From Pseudomonas asplenii (lineage in GTDB: Bacteria; Pseudomonadota; Gammaproteobacteria; Pseudomonadales; Pseudomonadaceae): 64,000 bases of DNA. Made by a program: the position numbers and the translations under genes. Under the pieces are notes generated by a model. It did not search any database, had not been told where the DNA came from, and saw only the letters and a program-made list of their open reading frames with translations. The stretch spans positions 475,090-539,089 of the forward strand of contig NZ_JSYZ01000009.1 of the NCBI RefSeq assembly GCF_001293465.1, written 5' to 3'. This document shows positions 6,969-15,915 of the stretch, piece by piece (the first letter of the stretch is position 1; the number at the start of each line of letters is the position of its first letter).

Positions 6969-9185
6969 TCAGCGGGCGGTGATCTTCCAGGCGCGGTGGA
7001 TCCTGCTGTTGCGGGCGAAGTCCGGGGCGACGGTCTGGCTGCTGATTTCCTCGACGGCATAGCGCGCGCTGATGTTCTCCTCCAACTGGAACTTGCGGAA
7101 GTTGTTGGAGAAATACAGCACGCCACCCGGCGCCAGGCGAGCCATGGCCAGGTCGAGCAGTTGCACATGGTCGCGCTGGACATCGAACACGCCTTCCATT
7201 CGCTTGGAGTTGGAGAAGGTCGGCGGGTCGATGAAGATCAGGTCGAACTCGTCGCGGTTGCCTTCGAGCCAGGCCATCACATCACCCTGCTCCAGGCGGT
7301 TCTTGTCGGAGAAGCCGTTCAGCGACAGGTTGCGTCGTGCCCAGTCCAGGTAGGTCTTCGACAGGTCGACGCTGGTGGTGGTACGCGCCCCCCCCTTGGC
7401 CGCGTGCACGCTGGCGGTCGCGGTGTAGCAGAACAGGTTGAGGAAGCGTTTGCCGGCCGCCTCCTTCTGGATCCGCAGGCGCATCGGCCGGTGGTCGAGG
7501 AACAGACCGGTGTCGAGGTAGTCGGTCAGATTGACCAGCAACTTCACCCCACCTTCGCTGACCTCGAGGAACTTGCCCTGGGCGCCCTGGCGCTCGTACT
7601 GACGGGTGCCGCTCTGACGCTCGCGACGCTTGATGATCACCCGGCTCTTGTCGACGTTCAGCGCCTGGGGAATCGCCGCCAGGGCATCGAACAGGCGAGC
7701 CTGGGCCTTTTCCGGGTCGACCGACTTGGGCGCGGCATATTCCTGGACATGCACCCAGTCGTGATACAGGTCGATCGCCAGGGAGTATTCCGGCATGTCG
7801 GCGTCATAGACCCGATAGCAATCCACCCCCTCGCGCTTGGCCCACTTGCCCAGTTGCTTGAGATTCTTCTGCAGGCGGTTGGCGAACATCTGCCCGCCTT
7901 CGCTCAGGCGCGCCGGCTCGCTGGCGGGTGCGGCCGCCTTGGCCTCGGCGCCGGCGTCGGCCAGGTCACGCTCGACCTGGCGCTGCTCGGCGGTACGGCG
8001 TTCGCCGGTGACGAACTGGTCGGGACGTACCTTGATCAACAGCAGCTTGCACGGCAACGCACCGTTCCAGAACGCATACTGCTTGTGGCTGCGGATGCCC
8101 ATGCGCTTGCCCAGGTCCGGCGCGCCGGTGAATACCGCCGCCTCCCAGTTCAGGCAGGCCTGGCGCAGGCGCTCGCCGAGGTTCTGGTAGAGATAGAGCA
8201 GGCTTGCCTCATCGCCCAGGCGCTCGCCGTAAGGCGGGTTGCAGATCACCAGGCCCTTCTGGTTCTGGTCCGGGCGCGGTTCGAAGGTGCCGACCTCGCC
8301 CTGGTAGATCTTGACCCAATCGCTCAGGCCGGCCCGCTCGACGTTGTTGCGCCCCGGCTGGATCAGCCGTGGGTCGGCTTCATAACCGCGAATCCACAGC
8401 GGTGGCCTGGCCAGGCCCGCTTCGGCACGGGCGGCGGCCTCGGCATGGACCTTTTTCCACACCGCCGGCACATGCCCCAGCCAGGCATCGAAGCCCCAGT
8501 GGGCACGGTTGAGATTCGGCGCGATATCGGCGGCGATCATCGCCGCTTCCACCAGGAAGGTGCCCACGCCACACATCGGGTCGGCCAGGGCCCCCCCTTC
8601 GGCGGCGATCCGCGGCCAGCCGGCCCGGATCAGCACCGCGGCCGCGAGGTTTTCCTTGAGCGGCGCGGCGCCCTGCTGCAGGCGATAGCCGCGCTGGTGC
8701 AGGCTGTGCCCGGACAGGTCGAGGGAGAGAATCGCCTCGCCACGGTCGAGGCGCAGGTGGATGCGCAGGTCCGGGCTGACCTTGTCGATGGTCGGGCGCG
8801 CGCCGGCCGGCGTGCGCAACTTGTCGACGATCGCGTCCTTGACCTTGAGGGCACCGAAGTGGCTGTTGTCGATACCCGAACCGTGACCGCTGAACTCCAC
8901 CGCCAGGCTGCCATCGGCCAGCATGTGGTCCTGCCAGTCGACATCCAGTACGCCCTGGTAGAGGTCCTCGGCGTTTTTCATCGGGAACCGCTTGAGCACC
9001 AGCAGCACGCGGTTGGCCAGCCGTGACCAGATGCACAGCCGGTAGGCCGTCTCCATGGTGGCCTGGCCACGAATGGCCGAGGTGTGCTCGCGCGCCTCCT
9101 CAAGGCCAAGCCCGACGGCTTCCTCAAGGAGCAGGCCTTCGAGACCTTTGGGGCAAGTGAGGAAGAGTTCGTAACGATCCGACAT
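6969..9185 (-). CDS. rlmL: Bifunctional 23S rRNA methyltransferase RlmKL
   Basis: A 738-residue fusion that modifies 23S rRNA at G2445 (m2G, RlmL half) and G2069 (m7G, RlmK half). The N-terminal half carries a THUMP domain and a Rossmann methyltransferase with DPMCGVGTF and the catalytic NPPY motif (VICNPPYGERLG). The C-terminal half has LNLFCYTATASVHAA for SAM binding and DPPTFSNS. The ATG at 9185 (MSDRYELF) was chosen over an in-frame start nine codons upstream because family members begin there. The rlmKL-rmf-pyrD neighbourhood is conserved in Pseudomonas. Confidence 0.94.
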   Translation of the reverse strand: MSDRYELFLTCPKGLEGLLLEEAVGLGLEEAREHTSAIRGQATMETAYRLCIWSRLANRVLLVLKRFPMKNAEDLYQGVLDVDWQDHMLADGSLAVEFSGHGSGIDNSHFGALKVKDAIVDKLRTPAGARPTIDKVSPDLRIHLRLDRGEAILSLDLSGHSLHQRGYRLQQGAAPLKENLAAAVLIRAGWPRIAAEGGALADPMCGVGTFLVEAAMIAADIAPNLNRAHWGFDAWLGHVPAVWKKVHAEAAARAEAGLARPPLWIRGYEADPRLIQPGRNNVERAGLSDWVKIYQGEVGTFEPRPDQNQKGLVICNPPYGERLGDEASLLYLYQNLGERLRQACLNWEAAVFTGAPDLGKRMGIRSHKQYAFWNGALPCKLLLIKVRPDQFVTGERRTAEQRQVERDLADAGAEAKAAAPASEPARLSEGGQMFANRLQKNLKQLGKWAKREGVDCYRVYDADMPEYSLAIDLYHDWVHVQEYAAPKSVDPEKAQARLFDALAAIPQALNVDKSRVIIKRRERQSGTRQYERQGAQGKFLEVSEGGVKLLVNLTDYLDTGLFLDHRPMRLRIQKEAAGKRFLNLFCYTATASVHAAKGGARTTTSVDLSKTYLDWARRNLSLNGFSDKNRLEQGDVMAWLEGNRDEFDLIFIDPPTFSNSKRMEGVFDVQRDHVQLLDLAMARLAPGGVLYFSNNFRKFQLEENISARYAVEEISSQTVAPDFARNSRIHRAWKITAR

Positions 9186-9612
9186 GGGAATTCCAGGGCC
9201 TTGAGCAGTCAATGAACGGACGACGCATCGCCCGCTCGGTTTCGATCGGACACTTTTCTCGAAGAGTGCCCGTGTGGCGCATCATTACGCCGTTCCACCC
9301 CGGCTGATTCCATTTCCCGGCGGCTTGAAAAAGCACGGAATAAAAGGAATTGGACGCCGGAGCAGTTCAATCTTTCCGTAACAAAAAGTCACATCGTGAC
9401 CCTTCGTCGAATAATACCTGAGTACAACGGGTCGGTATTCGCAGGGGCGAATCAAACTCGTTGTTCATGCAAGGGCTGATCATAGCTGGATTTTCTGCCG
9501 TCAGCCGAGCAACTGGCCAGCCGATCTTATCGCCCTAACACTCATATCGTTACGTCCTTATGACAAAACGATCATTCACACGCCCCTGCGCATTGGTTAG
9601 AAATCAACTCAG
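9186..9612. other. Long divergent intergenic region with a nested inverted repeat
   Basis: No protein gene is supported between rlmKL and the rmf leader. At 9424-9464 there is a nested palindrome: outer arms ACAACG/CGTTGT (9424-9429, 9459-9464) and inner arms ATTCGC/GCGAAT (9437-9442, 9447-9452) around AGGG. It could be part of a small RNA or a regulatory site. Promoters for both flanking genes must lie here, but none stands out. Confidence 0.45.
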
Positions 9613-9804
9613 GTTGACGTCGTAATGGCGTCAACAACCCGCCCCAGCCGAATCTCGCCGACCAACGCGTGCGGGTCGTTTCGTGCGGAGCGGAGCCCGC
9701 CACGCCGGCAGCGGGCACCAAGCAGATGCAGAGCAATGCAATCTGCGCGACCTCGACGGAGGTCGACGGGACATATAACAGTCAACCAGTGAGGGCAACA
9801 CCCT
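9613..9804 (+). ncRNA. Structured rmf leader (candidate rmf RNA motif)
   Basis: Several hairpins fill the region before rmf: GTTGACG/CGTCAAC (9613-9635), GCAGAT/ATCTGC with extra pairs (9722-9746), CGACCTC/GAGGTCG (9748-9765), and a small stem AGGG/CCCT (9792-9804) that ties up the rmf Shine-Dalgarno sequence next to the ATG. A conserved rmf RNA motif upstream of Pseudomonas rmf has been described from comparative work; this position and structure fit it. The exact boundaries are my estimate. Confidence 0.5.
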
Positions 9805-10020
9805 ATGAGAAGACTCAAGCGTGATCCGTTGGAAAGAGCGTTTTTACGCGGATATCAGTACGGCGTTAACGGCAAATCCCGTGAGCTTTGCCCCTTTACT
9901 CTACCGTCGGTGCGCCAAGCCTGGATCAACGGCTGGCGCGAAGGACGTGGCGACAACTGGGACGGTATGACCGGCACCGCGGGCATCCACAGACTCAACG
10001 AACTTCACGCTGTCGGCTGA
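9805..10020 (+). CDS. rmf: Ribosome modulation factor
   Basis: The 71-residue basic protein (MRRLKRDPLERAFLRGYQ...GKSRELCPF...RQAWINGWREGR) carries the whole Rmf consensus. Rmf dimerises 70S ribosomes into inactive 100S particles in stationary phase and starvation. The C-terminus is longer than the E. coli protein (about 55 residues), as in other Pseudomonas. The gene is monocistronic, with a long structured leader and an intrinsic terminator about 80 bases after the stop. Confidence 0.95.
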   Translation: MRRLKRDPLERAFLRGYQYGVNGKSRELCPFTLPSVRQAWINGWREGRGDNWDGMTGTAGIHRLNELHAVG

Positions 10021-10101
10021 TCAGGGCGCATTCCGACACCACAATTCGAGCATGACGATTCAACCAAGCGCGCCCCATCCGGGCGGCGGGCTTCGGCCCA
10101 G

Positions 10102-10124
10102 GGGCTCCAGGTGGAGCCCTTTTT
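10102..10124 (+). terminator. Intrinsic terminator of rmf
   Basis: A 7-bp GC-rich stem (GGGCTCC/GGAGCCC, loop AGGT) is followed by T5. It is oriented for rmf, and there is no A tract on the other side to serve pyrD. Confidence 0.8.
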
Positions 10125-10153
10125 AATGCCCGCGATTCACCTTCCCAGCGCCT

Positions 10154-11176
10154 TCAGCGACGATAGGCCGCGATAGCGTCCACCGACTCGCGGATCAACG
10201 CCGGGCCCTTGTAGATGAAGCCCGAATACAACTGCACCAGGCTCGCACCGGCGGCGATCTTCTCGGCCGCGTGCTCGCCCTCGGTGATGCCGCCTGCGGC
10301 GATGATCGGCAGGCGGCCCGCCAGCTCCGCCGCGAGCACCTTGACCGTATGCGTGCTCTTCTCGCGCACCGGCGCACCGGACAGGCCGCCGGCCTCGTCA
10401 CCGTGAGCCAGGCCCTCGACACCGACCCGGCTCAGGGTGGTGTTGGTGGCGATCACCGCATCCATGCCCGACTCCAGCAGCGCCTGGGCCACCAGTACGG
10501 TTTCCTCATCGGTCATGTCCGGGGCGATCTTGATCGCCAGGGGCACATGCTTGCCATGCTGCGTGGCCAGTGCCTGCTGGCGCTGGTGCAGGGCTTCGAG
10601 CAACTGCTTGAGCGAATCACCGAACTGCAGGCTGCGCAGGCCCGGGGTGTTCGGCGAGCTGACGTTGACCGTGACGTAGCTGGCATGGGCGTAGACCTTG
10701 TCCAGGCAGATCAGGTAGTCGTCGACCGCCCGCTCCACCGGCGTATCGAAGTTCTTGCCGATGTTGATCCCGAGGATGCCGCTGTAGCGCGAGGCACGCA
10801 CCCGGGCCAGCAGGTTGTCCACGCCCAGGTTGTTGAAGCCCATGCGGTTGATGATCGCCTCGGCCTCGGGCAGGCGGAAGATCCGTGGCTTGGGGTTGCC
10901 CGGCTGTGGCCGCGGGGTCACCGTGCCGATCTCGACGAAGCCGAAACCGAGCTGGGAGAAACCGTCGATGGCCGCACCGTTCTTGTCCAGGCCGGCGGCC
11001 AGACCTACCGGGTTGGGGAAGTTCAGCCCCATGACGGTCACCGGGCTCGAGGCCGGTGCCTTGCACAGCAGGCCGTTGAGTCCCAGGCGACCGCCCGCAC
11101 CGATCAGGTCCAGGGACAAGTCGTGGGAAGTTTCCGGGGAAAGTTTGAACAGCAGCTGGCGGGCCAGGTTATACAT
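10154..11176 (-). CDS. pyrD: Dihydroorotate dehydrogenase (quinone), class 2
   Basis: The 340-residue enzyme oxidises dihydroorotate to orotate with FMN and passes electrons to quinone at the inner membrane (pyrimidine synthesis). [19 protein letters not shown] is the class 2 amphipathic quinone-binding N-terminus. Seen further on are [13 protein letters not shown], the catalytic-Ser region [12 protein letters not shown] and the FMN-binding AAGGI and [11 protein letters not shown]. The ATG at 11176 replaces a longer open frame starting at 11269. It lies directly downstream of the type III secretion genes on the same strand but has its own promoter-like sequence. Confidence 0.96.
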   Translation of the reverse strand: MYNLARQLLFKLSPETSHDLSLDLIGAGGRLGLNGLLCKAPASSPVTVMGLNFPNPVGLAAGLDKNGAAIDGFSQLGFGFVEIGTVTPRPQPGNPKPRIFRLPEAEAIINRMGFNNLGVDNLLARVRASRYSGILGINIGKNFDTPVERAVDDYLICLDKVYAHASYVTVNVSSPNTPGLRSLQFGDSLKQLLEALHQRQQALATQHGKHVPLAIKIAPDMTDEETVLVAQALLESGMDAVIATNTTLSRVGVEGLAHGDEAGGLSGAPVREKSTHTVKVLAAELAGRLPIIAAGGITEGEHAAEKIAAGASLVQLYSGFIYKGPALIRESVDAIAAYRR

Positions 11177-11215
11177 GGGCGGACATGACTCGGATGGCGG
11201 CGAATTGAACCGGTG

Positions 11216-11241
11216 ATTATAGCCGGGCCGCCCCCTGACAA
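11216..11241 (-). promoter_or_regulatory. Possible pyrD promoter
   Basis: A perfect TATAAT (-10) lies 40 bases upstream of the pyrD start on the minus strand. The best -35 (TTGTCA, 11236-11241) is only 14 bases away, shorter than ideal, so the pairing is uncertain. Its presence suggests that pyrD keeps its own transcription apart from the secretion operon. Confidence 0.45.
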
Positions 11242-11247
11242 GCGAGG

Positions 11248-11655
11248 TCACCAGTCCGCGTTTTCCCAACTATCGTCAGCGGGTGGCTGGAACACCTCCT
11301 GCATATAGCGACTGATGAACAGGCTGGCGCCAAACAGCCGGGTCATCACCTCGCGCATCTCGCGTTCCTGTGCCGAGCCCGCCAAACCCTCCTCCTTGAA
11401 GCGCGCCAGGACCTGCCCGACCACTTTCACCTGTTCATTGAGGGTGTGGTAGTCCGGCCGGCCTTCGTCACTGCTACGGTAGCCGCTGATGAACCGCACG
11501 ATCGCCGGCCCACCCGCTCCCGCCAGTTCCAGCACCTGTCGGTAGAAGTCCTCGAAGCCCGGCCCGGGCGGCTGGGCGGCGACCAGCCGTTGCTCCAGGG
11601 ACGACACCGGATCGGCGGCGGCAGCAGAAATCGACGGGTTGCCTTCAATCCGCAT
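11248..11655 (-). CDS. OrgC-like protein at the end of the prg-org operon
   Basis: The 135-residue product ([24 protein letters not shown]...) has no family motif that I can name with certainty. It sits immediately after orgB, overlapping it by 11 bases, exactly where orgC (a secreted factor promoting needle polymerisation) lies in SPI-1. The centre (residues about 40-110) is predicted helical with a C-terminal [14 protein letters not shown] stretch. OrgC is the natural guess by position; sequence support is weak. The ATG at 11655 was chosen because the frame upstream of it lies wholly inside orgB. Confidence 0.55.
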   Translation of the reverse strand: MRIEGNPSISAAAADPVSSLEQRLVAAQPPGPGFEDFYRQVLELAGAGGPAIVRFISGYRSSDEGRPDYHTLNEQVKVVGQVLARFKEEGLAGSAQEREMREVMTRLFGASLFISRYMQEVFQPPADDSWENADW

Positions 11656-12352
11656 CGTCGGCTCCCATCGGTGGCGGCAGATCGGTCCCGGTGAATGTCG
11701 CGACCAATCGCGCCAGGGCCTGCCGCGCCTGCTCATCCAGTTCGCGCACGCTGTCGGGCAGGCCCGCCAGGCGGCTCAGCACCCGCGGTGCCAGTTGCTC
11801 ACGAGCTGCTTCAAGCTCGAACTCGAACAGTTGCTCGCCCAGACGGACCACATACCGTTCCTGATCGGAGAACTCGAACTTGACCGAAACCACACCCAGG
11901 CGCTCCAGTTGCTCACGCAAGACCGCCACTCGCCCTCGACAGCGCAAGGGCAACAGCACCTGCAAGGTCATCCGCGTGGTATCGGCCTGCTCCGCCAGCC
12001 ACTGTTCGAGCATCTGGTCGAACCAGCGCGGATCGTCCAGCAGGGACTTCAGCAACTGTCGGAGCGTCTCGGCCATCTGCCCATGCAACTGGTCGGCCAG
12101 ACGCCGCGACTCGCACAACCCGCGGGCCAGGTCGACCGCCGCCTGCATCACGCCCTCGCCGTACCCTTCGGCAAAGGCCGAGGCCTGGATAGCCTCGACT
12201 TGCGCCTGGGCCTCATCGAGCAGATCACGGGCACGGCGGCGGGCCTCGAGTTCCAACGCCCGGCAGCGACGGGCAGTCGCCAGTTCCTGGCGGGTGATGT
12301 GCACGCGCTCGCCCGCAGGCAACACGTCGAGGCTACGAATGGTGTCGAACAT
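11645..12352 (-). CDS. orgB: Type III secretion stator protein OrgB (SctL)
   Basis: A 235-residue SctL/FliH-like protein. After [24 protein letters not shown] comes a long Ala/Glu/Arg/Gln-rich coiled coil (about 25-80), then the globular SctL C-domain (about 110-210). In the family it links the ATPase InvC to the sorting platform proteins OrgA and SpaO. The ATG at 12352 overlaps the end of orgA by 20 bases, so translation is probably coupled. Confidence 0.85.
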   Translation of the reverse strand: MFDTIRSLDVLPAGERVHITRQELATARRCRALELEARRRARDLLDEAQAQVEAIQASAFAEGYGEGVMQAAVDLARGLCESRRLADQLHGQMAETLRQLLKSLLDDPRWFDQMLEQWLAEQADTTRMTLQVLLPLRCRGRVAVLREQLERLGVVSVKFEFSDQERYVVRLGEQLFEFELEAAREQLAPRVLSRLAGLPDSVRELDEQARQALARLVATFTGTDLPPPMGADDAD

Positions 12353-12887
12353 GTTGCACCGCCAGGAAAAACAGCGTGGGATCGGGCCGTACGACCGGCA
12401 AGCGGGCCTGCCAGGCAACCACCGTTTCGGGGAACAGCAGCCGCACTCGCTCGCTCAGCGCCGCGGGCAGTTCCTCGCTGAACGCCAACAGCTCGGCCAG
12501 CCCCACACCCTCCACCTGCTCCAGCAGCGGATGGTCGACGCTCAGCGCCCATGCCCGTCGGGGGCCGATCGCGCGCCGGGCGAAGTCACGCTCCTGCGCG
12601 GACAACAAGCCCATCCGCGCGCCCCGCGCCAGCTCCGGCCACAGGCGCTGCGCGCCCATCAAGCGAGCGATCTGCGGCAAATGCCGCCACTGCCGAATCC
12701 ACACGCGACTGAACGAGCCAGGCGCGGGCAACGACATGGGCAGTTGCAGCCCCTCCAGCAGTATTCGGTTGAGTGCCTGCCGTGCCGGTTCGCCCGTGAA
12801 AGCCTCGGTCAGGTGCAGGCGTCCGGCGGCAAGATAGTCCAGCGGCTGCCAGAGAATCCGCCGCAGGCATTGGTCCAGTTCGCTCAT
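12333..12887 (-). CDS. orgA: Type III secretion sorting-platform protein OrgA (SctK)
   Basis: 184 residues, close to the 199 of Salmonella OrgA. The sequence opens [20 protein letters not shown], and residues about 60-170 are Leu/Trp/Arg-rich ([17 protein letters not shown]) as in the SctK/OrgA-MxiK family. SctK links the C-ring protein SpaO to the inner-membrane ring protein PrgH. The ATG overlaps the prgK stop (ATGA). The family is divergent, so the call rests on sequence character plus exact position in a collinear operon. Confidence 0.82.
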   Translation of the reverse strand: MSELDQCLRRILWQPLDYLAAGRLHLTEAFTGEPARQALNRILLEGLQLPMSLPAPGSFSRVWIRQWRHLPQIARLMGAQRLWPELARGARMGLLSAQERDFARRAIGPRRAWALSVDHPLLEQVEGVGLAELLAFSEELPAALSERVRLLFPETVVAWQARLPVVRPDPTLFFLAVQHVRHHS

Positions 12888-13594
12888 GGCCGTACCTGCC
12901 GGGTGCGCATGTGATGGAACCAGCCGGCGGTGGCGAGCAATCCGAGAAAGGTGACCAGGAGCACACCGGCAATCCACCAGCCGCCGCCGGGCGGCTCGAC
13001 GGCTGCCGGCGCCACATGCTGGATAGGCTCGCGCCGACTGAGTACCACGGAAATGTGTTCGTATTCCAGCGCGGCGAAGCTGTTCTTCAACAGGCGCTTG
13101 ATATCGCTGATCAACAGGCCCGGCTCGACGTCACGCTCATGCACCGCCAACGCCGAAAGATGCACCGGCGCGGCCTTGCGCCCGCCGTCGCCGGCATCCA
13201 GGTCATAGCTGACGTGCACCCGGGCCGAGACCACGCCTTCGAGCAGGCTCAGGGACTGCTCCAGGCGCTGTTCCAGGGCGGAGTAGAGCCGGGCCTTTTC
13301 CGCCCTGGGCGAGGCGACCAGGGAGTCGGCCGGAAACAGCTCGGCCACCTCCAGCCGCGGCCTGGAGGGCAACGAGTAGAGGTTAAGCAGGTCCACCGCG
13401 GCCGGGAAGTCGACCTGGGCCACGCTGACACTGTAGCCGGCCTTGCCGTTGTCGTGCTTGACCACGCCGATGTTGTTGCGCTGCAGCACCGCCAGCACTT
13501 CATTGGCCTGTTGCTGGTCAAGGCCTTCGAGCAGCGCCGGCTGGCGACAACCCGCCAGGCCCAGGCACAGCAGCAACCATACCCAGGGTTTCAT
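12884..13594 (-). CDS. prgK: Type III secretion inner-ring lipoprotein PrgK (SctJ)
   Basis: 236 residues, a YscJ/PrgK family lipoprotein of the inner-membrane ring. The lipobox LAGC places the lipidated Cys at residue 16. The periplasmic part contains [24 protein letters not shown] and the second ring-building domain ([16 protein letters not shown]...[10 protein letters not shown]). A C-terminal transmembrane helix (about 205-228) ends in basic residues. The start ATG overlaps the prgJ stop codon by three bases. Translation upstream of this ATG in the same frame is not meaningful. Confidence 0.93.
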   Translation of the reverse strand: MKPWVWLLLCLGLAGCRQPALLEGLDQQQANEVLAVLQRNNIGVVKHDNGKAGYSVSVAQVDFPAAVDLLNLYSLPSRPRLEVAELFPADSLVASPRAEKARLYSALEQRLEQSLSLLEGVVSARVHVSYDLDAGDGGRKAAPVHLSALAVHERDVEPGLLISDIKRLLKNSFAALEYEHISVVLSRREPIQHVAPAAVEPPGGGWWIAGVLLVTFLGLLATAGWFHHMRTRQVRP

Positions 13595-13899
13595 GACGCA
13601 CGCAGCAGGGTTTCTGCCGTGCCCACGGCCTTGCGCACCAGGACGCTCAGCAGGTTGATATCGACGGTGTGCTGCGCGAGCTGCTCCTGCAGTTGTGCCA
13701 ACCTTTCCGGGTGGGTGACATCGGGGCTGGCCAGTATCTGCCGGATACTCTCGACCCGCTCCGCCGAGCCCACCGCGGCGCCGGCAAACGCCTCGATCAG
13801 GCGGGCCTCCAGGGAGACCGCCGAGCTTTCCCCGGCGCTGCGCAGCTCGACCATCGCCACCTGCTCGACAAGGCCAACGGTCGGAATCGAATTGGACAT
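13591..13899 (-). CDS. prgJ: Type III secretion inner-rod protein PrgJ (SctI)
   Basis: 102 residues, the same size as Salmonella PrgJ (101). The N-terminal third is Ser/Val-rich. The C-terminal half ([51 protein letters not shown]) has the polar helix and the small-residue end by which inner-rod proteins resemble needle subunits. It is secreted to form the rod or needle adapter inside the basal body. It lies between prgI and prgK as in SPI-1. Confidence 0.88.
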   Translation of the reverse strand: MSNSIPTVGLVEQVAMVELRSAGESSAVSLEARLIEAFAGAAVGSAERVESIRQILASPDVTHPERLAQLQEQLAQHTVDINLLSVLVRKAVGTAETLLRAS

Positions 13900-13952
13900 G
13901 GCATCCCTCGCAAAGGCCGGCGCTCGGCACCGGCCGGTTCGGTAACGGAAGA

Positions 13953-14210
13953 TCAGCGCGCCGCCTGGATGGTCGACATGTCGATATCCTTGAAACCCTT
14001 GGTGGTGTTGGTCTGGACGTTGCGGAACACGGTGTAGGAGGAAAAGGCCGTCTGGTAGGCGGCCAGCAGGCCGGGGTTCGACGGGTCATCCTTGAGTTTC
14101 TCCAGGGTCTGGTCGAGGATATCCTTGAGCTCCTTGGCGCCACTCTCGAAAGCTTGCGCCTGCCTGCCCAGGAAATCGTCGGGAAAGTCGATCGGAGTTG
14201 GGGTACTCAT
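13953..14210 (-). CDS. prgI: Type III secretion needle subunit PrgI (SctF)
   Basis: 85 residues. The helix-turn-helix needle fold is plain: an N-terminal helix with [16 protein letters not shown], the loop [12 protein letters not shown] with the conserved P-S-x-P turn, and a C-terminal helix ([24 protein letters not shown]) close to the Salmonella end (NLYRNAQSNTVKVFKDID). The subunits polymerise into the extracellular needle. The gene is three bases after prgH and should be translated strongly. Confidence 0.95.
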   Translation of the reverse strand: MSTPTPIDFPDDFLGRQAQAFESGAKELKDILDQTLEKLKDDPSNPGLLAAYQTAFSSYTVFRNVQTNTTKGFKDIDMSTIQAAR

Positions 14211-14213
14211 TCA

Positions 14214-15368
14214 TCACCTCACGTGTTGCGTCGTTGGAAAATGCCAGGACGAATGGCCGGCCTTGATGTAGCCCCCGGGCCCTGCCTGAAAAGAGCGGCC
14301 CTTGAACGGATCGTCACGAAGCTCGATATCGAAGCGCACGCTGCGGCTGCCCCAGCGCCGGTAGAACTCATCGACGAAGCGCCGGGCCTGCTCGCGCTCG
14401 GCATCGCGCAGATCACCGGAAACCTTGAACAGCGTGCCCTCGCCCTGGCCGACCCGCTCGAACGGCAGCCCCAGTTGCTCCAGGCCACGGGCCGCCAGAA
14501 TGGCGGGCAGGCCCTGATCCAGCCCCTCGAAGTCCACCTGCCGCAAGTACGCGGCCTCGCCCAGCAGCAGCCGCGAGACCTGCTGCCGGAGTTCGACATC
14601 GGGCTGGACGTCGGCACCATGCAGTACCCGCACGCTGGCCGGCTGCGACAGGTCGACTCGCAACACCTTCAAGGCCGGCACCCGTTCGGCCAGCAACGAC
14701 TCCAGGCGCCGGCCTTCCTCCAGTACATCCAGCACCGTGCTGGAGATGCGCTGCCGCATCAGTACCTGGCGGCTCCAGCCCGCATCGTGCACCGAGGTCA
14801 CGAACACATAGACCCGCTCATCGCGCCCCTGCAGAACCTGGGTCGCCTCGCGGGTGCCGACGACCAGCGCGGCGATATCCGCCCGGGGACGCTCCATCGG
14901 TACCGACGAGACGGCCGCACAGACCGCCAGCAGGATGAACAGCAAGACCGTGGCGACCACCTTCCTGAGCCACGGCCGCCCGTCACGGGCAATGCCCGGC
15001 GGCCCGCTCGGCAGCGCGCCATCGAACAGCCCCGGCATCCAGGGCTCGCTCTCGGGCCGCAGGGCGACGACCAGCTCGCCGATCCGCTCACAGCGCTGGA
15101 ACGCCACCTCGCGCAATTCGACCTCGTCGCCGAGAATGCGCAGGCTCGCCCCCTGCGGGTCGAGCAGTACCTCGAAGTTGCAACCCCGTCGTTCGAGAGG
15201 AACGAAGATCGCTTCATCGGGCACGGCGGCGACCAGGTCATTGTCGCCGAGCAGTTCGGCAGCACCGACGATGAACAGCGTACGGCTGTTGCAGAGCCTG
15301 AACTCGCACCCTTGCAACAGGCCACTGCCCACTCGCAGCACGCAGGGTAAAAAGGGGTTATCCGACAT
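14214..15368 (-). CDS. prgH: Type III secretion inner-ring protein PrgH (SctD)
   Basis: 384 residues. A cytoplasmic FHA-like N-domain (about 1-130), one transmembrane helix at about 142-162 (VVATVLLFILLAVCAAV) and three periplasmic ring-building modules (about 175-365) match the PrgH/MxiG architecture. It forms the larger inner-membrane ring of the needle complex and binds OrgA/SpaO. The ATG at 15368 has GAGGG five bases upstream; a GTG codon directly before it is open too. It is the first gene of the prgHIJK-orgABC block and follows a 112-base gap with a palindrome. Confidence 0.9.
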   Translation of the reverse strand: MSDNPFLPCVLRVGSGLLQGCEFRLCNSRTLFIVGAAELLGDNDLVAAVPDEAIFVPLERRGCNFEVLLDPQGASLRILGDEVELREVAFQRCERIGELVVALRPESEPWMPGLFDGALPSGPPGIARDGRPWLRKVVATVLLFILLAVCAAVSSVPMERPRADIAALVVGTREATQVLQGRDERVYVFVTSVHDAGWSRQVLMRQRISSTVLDVLEEGRRLESLLAERVPALKVLRVDLSQPASVRVLHGADVQPDVELRQQVSRLLLGEAAYLRQVDFEGLDQGLPAILAARGLEQLGLPFERVGQGEGTLFKVSGDLRDAEREQARRFVDEFYRRWGSRSVRFDIELRDDPFKGRSFQAGPGGYIKAGHSSWHFPTTQHVR

Positions 15369-15449
15369 CACTACCCTCTTCGATAGGGAAAGCGTCGGAG
15401 GATGTTAGCCAGCCCTCTCCGGCCGATCCTGATCGCCCCACCTCCGTTG

Positions 15450-15463
15450 TCGGAATATTCCGA
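15450..15463. promoter_or_regulatory. Perfect 14-bp palindrome upstream of prgH
   Basis: TCGGAATATTCCGA is a perfect palindrome about 85 bases upstream of the prgH start, in the only sizeable gap on that side of the operon. It could be an operator. It does not resemble the TTNCAT direct-repeat HilA site known from Salmonella. Confidence 0.4.
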
Positions 15464-15480
15464 TCAGAATCGCGCACCAC

Positions 15481-15915
15481 TCACGGCACCAATACCCGAT
15501 AGAAACGCCAGACCTTGCGCGCATAGCGCTCGCGGGCGGCCTGGCGATCCTCGGCGCTGCCGGCGTTGTAGGCACCCACGGCGTCCCAGCCGTAGCCATG
15601 GCGATCGATGAAACGTGCCAGGATCGAGGCCCCGACCCACACGCTCAGGCAAGGCTCCTCAAGCAGACGCTGCTCGGTAATCCCATGCTCGGACAACCGC
15701 GGCAGGTGCAGGCTGTTGATCTGCATCAGGCCGATATCGCGGCTGCCATCCGGGTTGTGGTTCATCGCCCGGGGGCGCAGGCCGCTCTCCACATGGGCGA
15801 TGGCGTACAACAGTTCCGGCTCGATACCATGGCCGCGCCCGGCACTCTCCCAGCAGAACGCCGGTGCCGAGCCCGCCCACGCCAGCAGCCACCAGGCAAT
15901 GCGCCTGGGCCTCAT
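15481..15915 (-). CDS. iagB: Type III secretion-associated lytic transglycosylase IagB
   Basis: 144 residues with a signal peptide (MRPRRIAWWLLAWAGSAPAFC) followed by an SLT domain. The catalytic Glu is in AHVESGL, and the fold motifs NPDGSRDIGLMQIN and VGAYNAGS are present. Such enzymes open peptidoglycan locally so that the needle complex can cross the wall. ATG at 15915 overlaps the hilA stop (ATGA), reproducing the hilA-iagB pairing of SPI-1. Confidence 0.93.
   Translation of the reverse strand: MRPRRIAWWLLAWAGSAPAFCWESAGRGHGIEPELLYAIAHVESGLRPRAMNHNPDGSRDIGLMQINSLHLPRLSEHGITEQRLLEEPCLSVWVGASILARFIDRHGYGWDAVGAYNAGSAEDRQAARERYARKVWRFYRVLVP

Noticed and set aside
6996..9026. A 676-codon open frame antisense to rlmKL
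   Set aside because: It lies wholly opposite a well-matched enzyme gene in high-GC DNA, has no ribosome binding site or family feature, and its composition (Gln/His/Arg/Val-rich) is that of an antisense frame.
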